Notes: a model not told the origin generated them from the letters alone. DNA of 64,000 nt from Streptomyces sp. M92 (GCF_028473745.1 NZ_CP101137.1:1674001-1738000); one strand, 5' to 3'. Positions 19,761 through 28,675 are shown, numbered from the stretch's first letter. Translations and numbers: made by a program.

Positions 19761-20198
19761 TCAGCCCGCGCTCTGTTCCTCCGCCAGGATGCGGTCCAGG
19801 GCCTCGTCGAGGTGGGCGTCGAAGTCGGCGAGCGCGCCCTCCTGCCCCAGCGGCACCAGCTTGTCGGTCCGGTCCAGGAACGCCACCAGAGGAGCCGCCG
19901 ACGAACGGAAGAGCGCCTGGTCGTTCCCGACCTGAAGGCGGATCAGCACCTCGGCCAGCGGCTCCGGGTCGACGGGAGCGATGCGCACATCGCCGTCACC
20001 GCACGGCCGGCCCACCCCGTCCACCAGCAGCTCCCGGCCGAAGGCCCAGGTCACCGGCGCGTCCCCGGGCAGGTGGAAAGTCAGTCGCACGGCATAGGGA
20101 TCACAGGTCTCGTAGCGCAGTTCCACCGGGATGCGGAACGAGAGCTCCTCGGACACGAGAAAGCTCATCATGACCTCTGCCTGTACCGACTCGCCCAT
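19761..20198 (-). CDS. ssgA: SsgA, sporulation-specific cell-division activator
   Basis: 145 residues. The start ESVQAEVMMSFLVSEELSF, the block PVTWAFGRELL and the end FLDRTDKLVPLGQE identify SsgA itself among the SsgA-like proteins. SsgA triggers septum formation in aerial hyphae by acting on SsgB/FtsZ localisation and marks sites of cell-wall remodelling. ATG 20198 gives the usual length; the upstream frame to 20273 has no support. The gene follows ssgR on the same strand with a 98-nt spacer, the arrangement in which SsgR activates ssgA in S. coelicolor. Confidence 0.96.
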   Translation of the reverse strand: MGESVQAEVMMSFLVSEELSFRIPVELRYETCDPYAVRLTFHLPGDAPVTWAFGRELLVDGVGRPCGDGDVRIAPVDPEPLAEVLIRLQVGNDQALFRSSAAPLVAFLDRTDKLVPLGQEGALADFDAHLDEALDRILAEEQSAG

Positions 20199-20296
20199 CG
20201 CACACCCGTCATTCGCCGTCGACTGTCCGGGAATCAAACCTCTAACACTGGTGGCATCTTGCTCAACGTACACACCAGATCACAAGGAGTGAGTTT

Positions 20297-21142
20297 TCAG
20301 ATACTGATAGAGATCGCCAGCGACCCCAGAAGCCGCCCCACCTCGTCCTGCAACCGCTGGGCCGCGGGCAGCAGCCGGTCGGCCTGCTGGAGGGGCAGGG
20401 AAATGGCCATGGTGGCGGCCGTGGTGCCGACGGTGATCGGGATCGCCGCGCACACCGTCCCCAGTGCGTACTCCTGGCGTTCGACCACCGGGGCCATCCG
20501 CCGCATGCGTTCCAGCCGCTTCAGCAGGGCATTGCCATCACGCACCGTGTACGGCGTGACGGGCCGCACGGGGTAGCGGTCCAGGTGGTCACGGCGGGCG
20601 CCCTCGTCCAACTGCGAGAGCAGGCACTGGCCGATGGCGTGCGCGTGCCCGGTCTCGCGGAAGTCCGCCCACTCCTCCACGGCCGGATTCCCCGGGGTGT
20701 CGGAGACGCACATGACTTCGATCTCGCCGTCGCGGTACATGGCGTAGTACACAGGGACGCCGATCGCGTCGCGCCAGCGCGCCAATGCGTCGATCACCGT
20801 GGTGCGACGTTTCTGCTGGGCGCCTCTGCCGCTCAGCCGCTCGGCAGCCTCACCGAGGAAGAACAACCCCTTGTCCCGGCGCAGATAGCCCTCGTGCACC
20901 AGGGTGCGCAGCAGGTGGTACGCCGTGGGCAGCGCCAGCCCGGTCTCCCGGGCCAGCTGCTTGGCCGGAGCTCCGTACGTGTGTCCGGCGACGCACTCCA
21001 GGAGGCGCATCGCCCGCTGAACGGATCCGATGAGCGTCGCGGAGGGCGGATCCGCGGAGGACGCGGGAGGCGTTCGAGGCGTCGAATGTGGCTGCACGGG
21101 CAATGCGTGCAGCGGAACCAATGCGGTGTCGGCCGTGGCCAA
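20297..21142 (-). CDS. ssgR: SsgR, IclR-family activator of ssgA
   Basis: 281 residues with an N-terminal winged helix (about 37-100, including AKQLARETGLALPTAYHLL) and a C-terminal IclR effector domain (about 115-275). Its place directly upstream of ssgA identifies it as SsgR, which is required for ssgA transcription in S. coelicolor. The start is TTG at 21142 (complement), with GGGAG 7 nt upstream; the first 35 residues are unstructured and Pro/Ser-rich, so a later start cannot be excluded. No TTA codon was seen. Confidence 0.92.
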   Translation of the reverse strand: MATADTALVPLHALPVQPHSTPRTPPASSADPPSATLIGSVQRAMRLLECVAGHTYGAPAKQLARETGLALPTAYHLLRTLVHEGYLRRDKGLFFLGEAAERLSGRGAQQKRRTTVIDALARWRDAIGVPVYYAMYRDGEIEVMCVSDTPGNPAVEEWADFRETGHAHAIGQCLLSQLDEGARRDHLDRYPVRPVTPYTVRDGNALLKRLERMRRMAPVVERQEYALGTVCAAIPITVGTTAATMAISLPLQQADRLLPAAQRLQDEVGRLLGSLAISISI

Positions 21143-21280
21143 GGGTCACTCCCGGAACGCGAGGGGGCAGCCCCGTGCGGGGAACACGGGTGGGGTGTAC
21201 GCCGCTCGCGGGGTCACCCCCGCGTCGAGTTCCGGACTCTAATCGCCGGTCACCGCTCACCGACGATTCGTCCGGGAAAC

Positions 21281-21298
21281 TTCCCTCGCGCGAGGGAA
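21281..21298. promoter_or_regulatory. 18-bp perfect palindrome upstream of ssgR
   Basis: TTCCCTCGCGCGAGGGAA is perfectly symmetric and lies 139-156 bp before the ssgR start, just after the DUF5326 gene. With no loop it suits a protein operator better than a terminator, but either is possible. Confidence 0.4.
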
Positions 21299-21337
21299 CC
21301 GGTGATTCCTGTTACCGCCTCCGGTGTCTCACAGACC

Positions 21338-21550
21338 TCACCAGTCGCTGCGCGACGATGAACTCGACATGAACTTGCGCACCACGTAGATCAGTCCGCC
21401 GACGAGCGCGACGAAGACCAGCAGCTTGAACAGCAGTCCGATCACGAAGCCGACCACGCTGGCGATCAGCCCACCGAACACGACCAGGGCGATGACCGGC
21501 ACCGCGATCCACTTCACCCACCACGGCAGCCCCGTGAAGATCTCTCGCAT
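21338..21550 (-). CDS. DUF5326-type small membrane protein
   Basis: 70 residues: MREIFTGLPWWVKWIAVP, then two adjacent hydrophobic helices (about 14-35 and 38-58) and a Ser-rich basic tail. This matches a small actinomycete membrane family (DUF5326) of unknown role. The start at 21550 is supported by AAGGACGAGGG just upstream; the longer frame from 21688 is not. It lies 195 nt upstream of ssgR on the same strand. Confidence 0.8.
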   Translation of the reverse strand: MREIFTGLPWWVKWIAVPVIALVVFGGLIASVVGFVIGLLFKLLVFVALVGGLIYVVRKFMSSSSSRSDW

Positions 21551-21724
21551 CGCCCTCGTCCTTACCTCTCCGCCCGTTCGAGTGCCGGATCCTTCGGCGG
21601 CCCGGCAACCGATGGGAACTCCGAATGTCCTGTACTCGATGCTAGGGCCGCGCGAGCCCCGGCAGGGGCTCCGCATCCCTTGTCTCACCCTGACCGATCC
21701 CCTAGGGAACCCCGAAGCGCGGAC

Positions 21725-22042
21725 TCAGCTCTCGGGCGGAGAGAAGACCACCAGAACCCGCAGGTCCTCGCTGATGTGGTGGAACTTGTGCGCGACCCCG
21801 GCCGGCACGTAGACCACGCTGCCGCGCGCGACCTGGGTGGTCTCCATGCCCACGGTGATCGCGGCCCGGCCGCTGACCACGAAGTACACCTCGTCCTGCG
21901 CGTGCGGCTGCTGCGGATCGGAGGTTCCCGCGTCGAGGGCGTACAGACCGACCGACATGTTCCGCTCGCGCAGGAACTGCAGGTAGGCACCGTCGTTGGC
22001 GGCGCGCTCCGCCTCCAGTTCGTCCAGCCGGAATGCCTTCAT
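21725..22042 (-). CDS. Single-domain cupin protein
   Basis: 105 residues forming one cupin barrel. The metal-binding motif 1 is represented by QPHAQDEVYFVVSG (His and Glu ligands) and motif 2 by VYVPAGVAHKFH. Small cupins of this type may be enzymes or ligand binders; nothing narrows the role. It is divergent from the holin-like gene with a 59-nt gap. Confidence 0.85.
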   Translation of the reverse strand: MKAFRLDELEAERAANDGAYLQFLRERNMSVGLYALDAGTSDPQQPHAQDEVYFVVSGRAAITVGMETTQVARGSVVYVPAGVAHKFHHISEDLRVLVVFSPPES

Positions 22043-22101
22043 CGCCTCGTCCGCCCCTGCCTCACCGTTCGTTTCCGATCGCGTCTGCCACGATCAGACA
22101 C

Positions 22102-22479
22102 ATGAAGAATTTCCTAGTCAAGACGATCGCCAACGCGGCCGCCCTCGCGGTCGCCGTGTGGCTGCTCGACAAGATCACGCTGGCCGGGGGCAGCACCGGC
22201 GAGAAGGCCCTCACACTGATCGTCGTCGCCCTGATGTTCGGCCTGGTCAACATGCTGGTCAAGCCGATCGTGCAGGTGCTGACCTTCCCGCTGTTCATCC
22301 TGACTCTCGGTCTGTTCACGCTGGTGGTCAACGCGCTGATGCTGTTGCTCACGTCGTGGCTGGCCGACAAGCTCGACCTGAGCTTCCACGTCGACGGGTT
22401 CTGGACCGCCTTCCTGGGCGGACTGATCATCTCAGTCGTCTCCTGGGCCCTCAACGCGTTCCTGCCCGACAAGGACTGA
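22102..22479 (+). CDS. Phage-holin-4-2 / YvlD-like membrane protein
   Basis: 125 residues with four hydrophobic helices (about 4-22, 32-52, 56-80, 95-115) and the motif GLVNMLVKPIVQVLTFPL, hallmark of the Phage_holin_4_2 (YvlD) family. Despite the name these are chromosomal envelope proteins, not evidence of a prophage. The ATG at 22102 is chosen because upstream frame sequence is not conserved-looking; no clear Shine-Dalgarno. It ends 4 nt before the LMW-PTP gene, so the two are co-transcribed. Confidence 0.86.
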   Translation: MKNFLVKTIANAAALAVAVWLLDKITLAGGSTGEKALTLIVVALMFGLVNMLVKPIVQVLTFPLFILTLGLFTLVVNALMLLLTSWLADKLDLSFHVDGFWTAFLGGLIISVVSWALNAFLPDKD

Positions 22480-22483
22480 TCCC

Positions 22484-22978
22484 ATGGCCTACCGCGTCTG
22501 CTTCGTGTGCACGGGCAACATCTGCCGCTCCCCGATGGCCGAGGCCGTCTTCCACGCACGCGTGGCGGACGCAGGACTGGGCGGCCTGGTCGTGGCCGAC
22601 AGCGCCGGCACCGGCGGCTGGCACGAGGGCGAGGGCGCCGACCCCCGCACGGTCGACGTCCTCGTGGAGAACGGCTACTCCCTCGACCACACGGCACGGC
22701 AGTTCCAGCCGTCCTGGTTCGGACATCTCGACCTCGTCATCGCTCTGGACGCCGGCCACCTGCGGGCGCTGCGCCGCCTCGCTGCCACGGAACAGGACGC
22801 GGACAAGGTACGGCTGCTGCGCTCCTACGACCCCGCCGCCGACCACGGTGACCTCGACGTACCCGATCCCTACTACGGGGGCGTGGACGGCTTCCAGGCA
22901 TGTCTTGAGATGGTGGAGGCGGCGAGCGGCGGACTGCTCGCCGCGGTACACGAGCAGGTGAGAGGACGGGTGGCATGA
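22484..22978 (+). CDS. Low-molecular-weight protein tyrosine phosphatase
   Basis: 164 residues. The P-loop is CTGNICRSP with nucleophile Cys9 and Arg15 (C-x5-R) and the general acid Asp is in DVPDPYYGG near residue 130, so both catalytic elements are intact. LMW-PTPs in Streptomyces influence secondary metabolism and development; substrates here are unknown. Its last codons overlap the start of the PLP enzyme gene by 4 nt (ATGA), so the two are translationally coupled. Confidence 0.94.
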   Translation: MAYRVCFVCTGNICRSPMAEAVFHARVADAGLGGLVVADSAGTGGWHEGEGADPRTVDVLVENGYSLDHTARQFQPSWFGHLDLVIALDAGHLRALRRLAATEQDADKVRLLRSYDPAADHGDLDVPDPYYGGVDGFQACLEMVEAASGGLLAAVHEQVRGRVA

Positions 22979-24141
22979 GCGATTCCGTTGCCGGCGACAG
23001 GCACGGTACTGGAGCGGAGTGGCCCCTTCCCGGCGCCGGCGACGGCACGCGTGCCGTTCGGGCCGGGCTGCCGGAGCCAGTCAAGCACGAGCCGACGCTG
23101 CCCGGTCCCGTCTTCGCCGCCCACTTCCACCTGCCGGGGGAGCCGACCGGTCCGTACACCTACGGACGCGACGAGAACCCCACCTGGACCCACCTCGAGC
23201 GCGCCATCGGCGAACTGGAGGCACCAGGGCAGGACGACGTCGAGACACTCGTGTTCGCCTCGGGCATGGCCGCGATCTCCTCGGTGCTCTTCTCGCAGCT
23301 GCGCGCCGGGGACGCGGTCGTCCTGCCCGGCGACGGCTACCAGGCGCTGCCGCTGGCCCGCGCCCAGCTGGAGGCGTACGGCATCGAGGTGCGCACCGCG
23401 CCGACCGGCGGGGACGCCCAGCTGGACGTCCTGGACGGGGCGAGGCTGCTGTGGATCGAGACGCCCTCCAACCCGGGGCTGGACGTCTGCGACATCCAAC
23501 GGCTCGCGGAGGCGGCCCACGCACGCGGCACCCTGGTAGCCGTCGACAACACGCTCGCCACGCCACTCGGTCAGCGCCCGCTGGACCTCGGCGCCGACTT
23601 CTCGGTGGCCAGCGGCACCAAGCAGCTCACCGGGCACGGCGACGTCCTCCTGGGCTATGTGGCAGGCCGCGACCGCGAACTGATGGCCGCCGTACGGCGT
23701 TGGCGCAAGATCGTCGGCGCGATCCCCGGGCCCATGGAGGCCTGGCTCGCGCACCGCTCGATCGCCACCCTCCAGCTGCGCGTGGACCGGCAGAACGCCA
23801 CCGCGCTCAAGGTGGCCGAGGCGCTCGGTGCGCGGCCTGAGGTCACCGGCCTGCGCTACCCGGGGCTGCCCGACGACCCCTCGCACAAGATCGCCTCGCA
23901 GCAGATGCGGCGCTACGGGTGCGTGGTCTCCTTCACGCTGCCCACGCGCGCGCGTGCCGATCGTTTCCTCGACGCGCTGCGGCTCGTGGAAGGCGCCACC
24001 AGCTTCGGTGGCGTACGGTCCACGGCCGAGCGGCGCGGACGCTGGGGCGGCGACGCGGTACCGGAGGGCTTCATCCGTCTCTCGGTCGGCGCCGAGGACC
24101 CCGAGGACCTGGTGGCGGACCTGCTGCGCGCGCTCGACTAG
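22975..24141 (+). CDS. Cystathionine gamma-lyase-like PLP enzyme (Cys/Met metabolism family)
   Basis: 388 residues of the Cys/Met-metabolism PLP family. YTYGRDENPTWTHLE is the usual N-terminal YGR-type motif, LLWIETPSNPG the cofactor loop, and SGTKQLTGHGDVLLG contains the Schiff-base Lys (about 222). The closing block TSFGGVRSTAERR resembles gamma-lyases. Likely reaction: cleavage of cystathionine or related thioethers; synthase versus lyase cannot be decided. Third gene of a tight plus-strand operon with the holin-like and LMW-PTP genes. Confidence 0.88.
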   Translation: MSDSVAGDRHGTGAEWPLPGAGDGTRAVRAGLPEPVKHEPTLPGPVFAAHFHLPGEPTGPYTYGRDENPTWTHLERAIGELEAPGQDDVETLVFASGMAAISSVLFSQLRAGDAVVLPGDGYQALPLARAQLEAYGIEVRTAPTGGDAQLDVLDGARLLWIETPSNPGLDVCDIQRLAEAAHARGTLVAVDNTLATPLGQRPLDLGADFSVASGTKQLTGHGDVLLGYVAGRDRELMAAVRRWRKIVGAIPGPMEAWLAHRSIATLQLRVDRQNATALKVAEALGARPEVTGLRYPGLPDDPSHKIASQQMRRYGCVVSFTLPTRARADRFLDALRLVEGATSFGGVRSTAERRGRWGGDAVPEGFIRLSVGAEDPEDLVADLLRALD

Positions 24142-24197
24142 TCGGCGGGCTGACCGGCGCCGCCCGGCTCCTCGACAGGCCGACCGGACACGCCGAG

Positions 24198-24230
24198 CGG
24201 TCCGAGCCTCCCCCCTCGTGGCTCGGACCG
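24198..24230 (+). terminator. Rho-independent-type hairpin
   Basis: CGGTCCGAGCC pairs perfectly with GGCTCGGACCG across an 11-nt loop, 57 nt after the lyase stop. No long U tract, as usual in Streptomyces. Confidence 0.75.
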
Positions 24231-24381
24231 CCCTTCGGTTCTCGCGCGCGAAGAACCGCGCGACTCAGGCTAGTTGACTCTGTGTCAGTGTCCAATCACA
24301 GTAGCGACAGCGACCTATCGACATATTTATAGTTGAGCGCGGCCGGAGGGCCGGTCGAGAACAGAAGAGGGGGCGGCTTCC

Positions 24382-25287
24382 GTGGATCTGGCCTTGCTGC
24401 GCACGTTCGTGACCGTGCACCGGGCCGGTTCCTTCACGCGCGCGGCAGCCCTGCTCGGCCTCTCCCAGCCGGCCGTCACCTCTCAGATCCGCACACTGGA
24501 GAGGCAGCTCGGGCGCCCTCTGTTCCTGCGGCAGGCCCGCGGCGTGACCCCGACAACCATTGGCGACGAACTCGCCCACAAAGCCGCGCCCCACCTCGAC
24601 GCCCTGATGGAGATAGCCGAGACCGGGCCCGACGACGACTCCGCCCTGCGGACCCTGCATCTTGCCGGTCCCCCGGAGTTCACCGCCGAGCGGGCGCTGC
24701 CCGCGCTCACGGAGCTCACCGGCGAGGACGGACAGGGCTTCGCCCTGCGCGCCTCGTTCGGCAACGCCGAGGAGGCCCTGGAGGGGCTGGCCGCCGGGCA
24801 TCACGATCTGGCCATCGGTACGGCCCGGCCGCGCGGGGCGCTGCTCACGGCGACGCCGCTCTGCGATGAGGAGCACGTCCTGGTAGCCGCTCCCCACTGG
24901 GCTGAGCGGGCCGTTCCCGGGCAGCCCCGCCGCACCGCCGCACCCGATCTGGAGCACATCCCCGTCGTTGAGGTGCACGAGTCGCTGCCCTTCGTCGCCC
25001 GCTACTGGGCATCCGTCTTCGACGCCCGCCCGGCGGCCCCGGCCACGGTCGTCGCTCCCGACCTGCGTGCGGTGCTCGCCTGTACGGTCGCCGGCGCCGG
25101 GCTCGCCGTACTGCCCCGCTACCTGTGCGCCGAAGCGCTGGAGCGCGGTGAGGCAGTCGCCCTGCACGACCCAGCGGTGCCACCTCTGCGGACGTATTTC
25201 CTGGTGGTGCGTACCGGCACACTCGCGATGCCGCACGTCGCCCGGGCCCATGAGTGGCTGCTGCGCGCGGCCGCCGACTGGAGCTGA
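24382..25287 (+). CDS. LysR-family transcriptional regulator
   Basis: 301 residues. The N-terminal LysR winged helix is textbook (LALLRTFVTVHRAGSFTRA and LSQPAVTSQIRTLE, about 2-40) and is followed by a two-lobed substrate domain. GTG 24382 is preceded by AGAGGGGG. The leader is AT-rich and holds CTAT-N10-ATAG at 24315-24332, a possible LysR box for autoregulation (weak). The regulated target is not obvious; the downstream NUDIX gene is separated by a parS-like site. Confidence 0.92.
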   Translation: MDLALLRTFVTVHRAGSFTRAAALLGLSQPAVTSQIRTLERQLGRPLFLRQARGVTPTTIGDELAHKAAPHLDALMEIAETGPDDDSALRTLHLAGPPEFTAERALPALTELTGEDGQGFALRASFGNAEEALEGLAAGHHDLAIGTARPRGALLTATPLCDEEHVLVAAPHWAERAVPGQPRRTAAPDLEHIPVVEVHESLPFVARYWASVFDARPAAPATVVAPDLRAVLACTVAGAGLAVLPRYLCAEALERGEAVALHDPAVPPLRTYFLVVRTGTLAMPHVARAHEWLLRAAADWS

Positions 25288-25319
25288 GCCGTCGGTCCGG
25301 GCCGGTTGACGCCCTCGAT

Positions 25320-25333
25320 GTTTCACGTGGAAC
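25320..25333. other. parS: parS-like site, one mismatch
   Basis: GTTTCACGTGGAAC, 13/14 with the CACGTG centre intact. It lies between the LysR and NUDIX genes, 21 nt before the NUDIX start. Confidence 0.75.
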
Positions 25334-25354
25334 CAGCCGGGCCACATTTCCTCC

Positions 25355-25837
25355 ATGACCGTCCGACCCGTGGTCAAGCGCACCGCCCGCGCCGTTCTAC
25401 TGGACGACGGCGCCCTGATTCTGATCAAGCGCACCAAGCCCGGCGTCGATCCCTACTGGGTCACTCCCGGAGGCGGTGTCGAGCCCGGCGACACCACCGT
25501 CGTGGACGCCCTGCACCGCGAGGTGCACGAGGAACTGGGCGCCAAGATCACCGACGTGGTCCCGTGTTTCGTGGACACGGTGGAACACATCGGCGAGGAC
25601 GGTGGGGCGACCGGTGTGAAGGTGCAGCACTTCTTCGTCTGTCGGCTGGAGTCCATGGACCCGTCCCTGCGGCACGGCCCCGAGGTCGACGAGCCCGCCG
25701 GGGAGTACGAGATCGTCCGGGTGCCCTTCACCAGGGTCGGGATCGCCTCCGTGCATCTCGTACCGCTCTCGCTCCGGCACTATCTCGACGGCAACATCGA
25801 GGGCGTGCGCGCCATGCTCGCCCCCGACCTCGGCTGA
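25355..25837 (+). CDS. NUDIX hydrolase
   Basis: 160 residues. The Nudix box GGGVEPGDTTVVDALHREV continuing to HEELGA fits G-x5-E-x7-R-E-U-x-E-E-x-G-U at about 40-62, so metal-binding glutamates are intact. It could act on oxidised nucleotides, NDP-sugars or similar diphosphates; substrate unknown. ATG 25355 gives a normal N-terminal beta strand. Confidence 0.92.
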   Translation: MTVRPVVKRTARAVLLDDGALILIKRTKPGVDPYWVTPGGGVEPGDTTVVDALHREVHEELGAKITDVVPCFVDTVEHIGEDGGATGVKVQHFFVCRLESMDPSLRHGPEVDEPAGEYEIVRVPFTRVGIASVHLVPLSLRHYLDGNIEGVRAMLAPDLG

Positions 25838-25925
25838 CCCCGGAGGCGTCCGGGATGGCCAAAAGCTCGTGTGTTCCACGGAAAGTGGTGGACGCCGACG
25901 GCTGCCGTCGGACAGCCTGACCTGC

Positions 25926-26792
25926 GTGTCGACACCTTCCCTCGCCTCGCTGCCGATCCGCCGCCTGACGTTCCGCGATCTCACCGCCTGCGCCGACCTG
26001 TCCGAGGACCGGGGGTGGCCCCGTGAGGAACACAAGTGGTCCTTCCTCCTCACGGCCGGGAACGCGTACGGCATCGACGATCCCGGCGGCGGCCTCGTCA
26101 GTGCCTGCGCCGTCACCGAGTACGGGCCGCACGGACGCCCCTGTCTCGCCGCCATCGGCATGGTGCTGGTCGCGGAGCGGCACGCCCGCCAGGGCGTCGG
26201 GCGCCGGCTGATGCGCCACGTCGTCAACGCCCTGGGCACCACCCCGCTGACGCTCCACGCCACTCCCTACGGGCGGCCCCTCTACGAGGAGCTCGGTTTC
26301 AAGACCACCGGCCGGGCGGAGATGGTGCGCGGGCATTTCGTGCCCGCCGGGAGCGAGCCCGCGGTCCCCACGCGCGCGGCCACGGCCGAGGATCTCGCCG
26401 CGATCCTCCGGCTCGACGAGGAGGTGTTCGGCGCCGACCGCACGCACATCCTCACGCGGTTGCCCGCCTTCGCCGATCAGCTCCGGGTCGCCGAGGACGG
26501 CGGACGACTCATCGGATACGCCGCCGCCTGGCCCAACATGGACACCCACGTCGTGGGCCCGCTGATCGCCCGTGACACCGAGACGGCCAAGGCGCTGCTG
26601 GCCTCCCTCGCCGCCCGCACCGACCGCCCGCTGCGCACGGACATCGACGTACGGCACGAAGAGCTGCTGGCCTGGGTGAAGGAGCACGGTCTCTCCTCCC
26701 TCACCACCAACGCGGTCATGACGTACGGCATCACGGAGTTGCCCGGAGACTGGCAGCGGCGGTTCGCTCCCCTGACGGTTGCGGCGGGCTGA
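25926..26792 (+). CDS. Double-GNAT N-acetyltransferase
   Basis: 288 residues with the GNAT acetyl-CoA signature ARQGVGRRLM at about 80-89 and a second GNAT-like half later (PTRAATAEDLAAI onward). The substrate is unknown. GTG 25926 is chosen because the protein resemblance begins there; frame continues up to 25869 with low-complexity sequence and a degenerate parS-like string. No clear ribosome binding site, so a leaderless message is possible. Confidence 0.82.
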   Translation: MSTPSLASLPIRRLTFRDLTACADLSEDRGWPREEHKWSFLLTAGNAYGIDDPGGGLVSACAVTEYGPHGRPCLAAIGMVLVAERHARQGVGRRLMRHVVNALGTTPLTLHATPYGRPLYEELGFKTTGRAEMVRGHFVPAGSEPAVPTRAATAEDLAAILRLDEEVFGADRTHILTRLPAFADQLRVAEDGGRLIGYAAAWPNMDTHVVGPLIARDTETAKALLASLAARTDRPLRTDIDVRHEELLAWVKEHGLSSLTTNAVMTYGITELPGDWQRRFAPLTVAAG

Positions 26793-26806
26793 CCCCGTTC
26801 GCACGG

Positions 26807-26844
26807 CGAGGCCGGCCCCGGTGAGGTTCCGGGGACCGGCCTCG
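26807..26844. terminator. Bidirectional terminator hairpin
   Basis: A 15-bp GC stem with one bulged A (26807-26821 with 26829-26844) and a 7-nt loop lies between the convergent GNAT and GlcG/HbpS-type genes. Confidence 0.8.
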
Positions 26845-26860
26845 TGGCCCACGGCTGCCG

Positions 26861-27280
26861 TCAGGCAAGTTTCGTCACGGCGGCCGTGGCGAAGGCGTGG
26901 TCCTGCTCGGGGGCTCCGCCGCCGACGCCGAGCGCGCCGATCAGCCGGCCGTCGCGGTGCACGGGAACGCCGCCCGCGATGAACAGCAGCGGCCGGTCGA
27001 GCGCGGTCGGCAGGGTGTGGAAGAGGCCCCCGGGCTGAACGGCGTCGACGAGGTCGGCGGTGGGTGCGTCCAGCTGGAGCGCCGTGTAGGCCTTGCGGGT
27101 GCTGGTCTCCCCGGAGATCAGCACGGCCCGGTCGTCGCGCCGGAAGGCCAGGAGGTGGCCGCCCGCGTCGAGGACGGTGACGCTGACGGCGATCCCGGCG
27201 GCCTCCGCGGCGCGTTGGGCGGCGGTGACGAGGGCTTCGGCATCCTGGATGGTCAGCGGGGCGACGGCGGTGGTGGTCAT
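26861..27280 (-). CDS. GlcG/HbpS-type (DUF336) haem-binding-like protein
   Basis: 139 residues matching the GlcG/HbpS fold: VTVLDAGGHLLAFRRDD, GGVPVHRDGRLIGALGVGGG and a closing AVTKLA. Related HbpS proteins of Streptomyces bind haem or are accessory to cobalamin/glycolate pathways. This copy lacks a signal peptide, so it is probably cytoplasmic. ATG 27280 has AAGGAG 8-9 nt upstream. It is downstream of an MFS gene on the same strand with no sensor-kinase pair beside it, unlike the hbpS-senSR locus. Confidence 0.87.
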   Translation of the reverse strand: MTTTAVAPLTIQDAEALVTAAQRAAEAAGIAVSVTVLDAGGHLLAFRRDDRAVLISGETSTRKAYTALQLDAPTADLVDAVQPGGLFHTLPTALDRPLLFIAGGVPVHRDGRLIGALGVGGGAPEQDHAFATAAVTKLA

Positions 27281-27392
27281 TGCGGTTCTCCTTGGGGGTG
27301 CTGAGTGGTACGTGCCTCGGGTGCTGCCGAGGCGAGGGGGGCGCATGGGTGCGGGGACGGTCCGCGCCCCGCGATCCGGCGGCCGCGATCGT

Positions 27393-28604
27393 TCAGCGGT
27401 GTACGGCGGGGGCCCGCTGTTCGACGGGGACGGACCCCGCGACGACGGCGCCGGCGGCGGGCTCGCGCCGCTCGAGGGCGGCCGAGAGGAGGGCGAGGAG
27501 CAGGGCGGCCGCGGCGAGCGCGGCACCGACCCAGTTGGGGGCGGTGTAGCCGAAGCCTGCGGCGATGACGACGCCGCCGAGCCAGGCGGAGAGCGCGTTG
27601 CCGAGGTTGAAGGCGCCGATATTCACCGCCGACGCCAGCGTCGGCGCGCCGTGCGCATGGTCCAGGACGCGCTTCTGCAGCGGCGGGACGGTGGCGAAGC
27701 CGAGGGCTCCGATCAGGAAGACGGTCACGGCGGACGCGGTCTTGTCGTGCGCGGTGAGCGTGAAGAGGGCGAGGACGACGGCCAGCGCGCCCAGGGAGAT
27801 GTACAGCAGGGGCATCAGGGCGCGGTCGGCGAACTTGCCGCCCACGAGGTTGCCTCCGACCATGCCGAGGCCGAAGAGGACCAGCAGCCAGGTGACCGAG
27901 CCGTCGGCGAAACCCGCGACGTGGGTCATCATCGGCGCGATGTAGGTGATGGCTGCGAAGACGCCCCCGAAGCCGAGCACGGTCATGGCCATCGCGAGCA
28001 GGACCTGGACGTTGCCGAACGCGGCCAGTTCGTGGCGCAGGCGCACGCCTTCCGCCCTGGGCATGTCCGGGACCAGCTTGGCGACACCGGCCAGGCCGAC
28101 GACGCCGAGAGCGGCGACGACCGCGAAGGTGACGCGCCAGCCGGCGGTCTGGCCGATCAGGGTGCCCAGTGGCACGCCCACGACGTTGGCGACGGTCAGC
28201 CCGGTGAACATCATCGCGATCGCGCCGGCCTTCTTGTGCGGGGCGACCAAATCGGCCGCGACGACCGAGCCGATGCCGAAGAAGGCTCCGTGGGCGAGGG
28301 AAGCGACGACCCGACCGGCCAGCATGACGGAGAAGGCGGGGGCGAGGGCGGAGAGCAGGTTGCCGACGATGAACAGGCCCATCAGCAGCATCAGCATCCG
28401 CTTGCGCGGAACCTTGGTGCCGAGCACGGTCATCAGCGGGGCACCGAACATCACGCCGAGCGCATACCCGGTCACCAGGAAACCGGCGGTGGGGATGGAG
28501 ACCCCGTAGTCGTTCGCGACCTCGGGCAGCAAGCCCATGATCACGAACTCAGTGGTTCCGATACCGAAGGCCCCGATCGCGAGGGCCAGAAGCGCGAGAG
28601 GCAT
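27393..28604 (-). CDS. MFS transporter, DHA1-type drug/sugar efflux
   Basis: 403 residues, twelve TM helices. The N-terminus ALLALAIGAFGIGTTEFVIMG and the block APLMTVLGTKVPRKRML are typical of the AraJ/YdhP/CmlR-like DHA1 branch, proton-driven exporters of drugs or arabinose-like compounds. It is divergent from a MarR gene with a 138-bp spacer containing a palindromic operator candidate, the classic arrangement of a MarR-controlled efflux pump. The longer frame reaching 28922 overlaps marR and is not used. Confidence 0.92.
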   Translation of the reverse strand: MPLALLALAIGAFGIGTTEFVIMGLLPEVANDYGVSIPTAGFLVTGYALGVMFGAPLMTVLGTKVPRKRMLMLLMGLFIVGNLLSALAPAFSVMLAGRVVASLAHGAFFGIGSVVAADLVAPHKKAGAIAMMFTGLTVANVVGVPLGTLIGQTAGWRVTFAVVAALGVVGLAGVAKLVPDMPRAEGVRLRHELAAFGNVQVLLAMAMTVLGFGGVFAAITYIAPMMTHVAGFADGSVTWLLVLFGLGMVGGNLVGGKFADRALMPLLYISLGALAVVLALFTLTAHDKTASAVTVFLIGALGFATVPPLQKRVLDHAHGAPTLASAVNIGAFNLGNALSAWLGGVVIAAGFGYTAPNWVGAALAAAALLLALLSAALERREPAAGAVVAGSVPVEQRAPAVHR

Positions 28605-28675
28605 GGAGGGGTTACCTTCCCAGGAATTGCAGGAGCGCTTTACAGGCGCCAACAATAATTGCAGACGCGGGTTAT

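Noticed and set aside
22102..22479. Holin-like protein as a prophage trace
   Set aside because: Phage_holin_4_2 proteins are common chromosomal membrane proteins; no other phage gene is near.
24315..24332. CTAT-N10-ATAG as a LysR box
   Set aside because: Only 4-bp arms; mentioned under the LysR gene but too weak to list as a site.
25869..25885. Possible further parS at 25871 (GTTCCACGGAAAG)
   Set aside because: It lacks the central T of CACGTG and is not palindromic; too degenerate.
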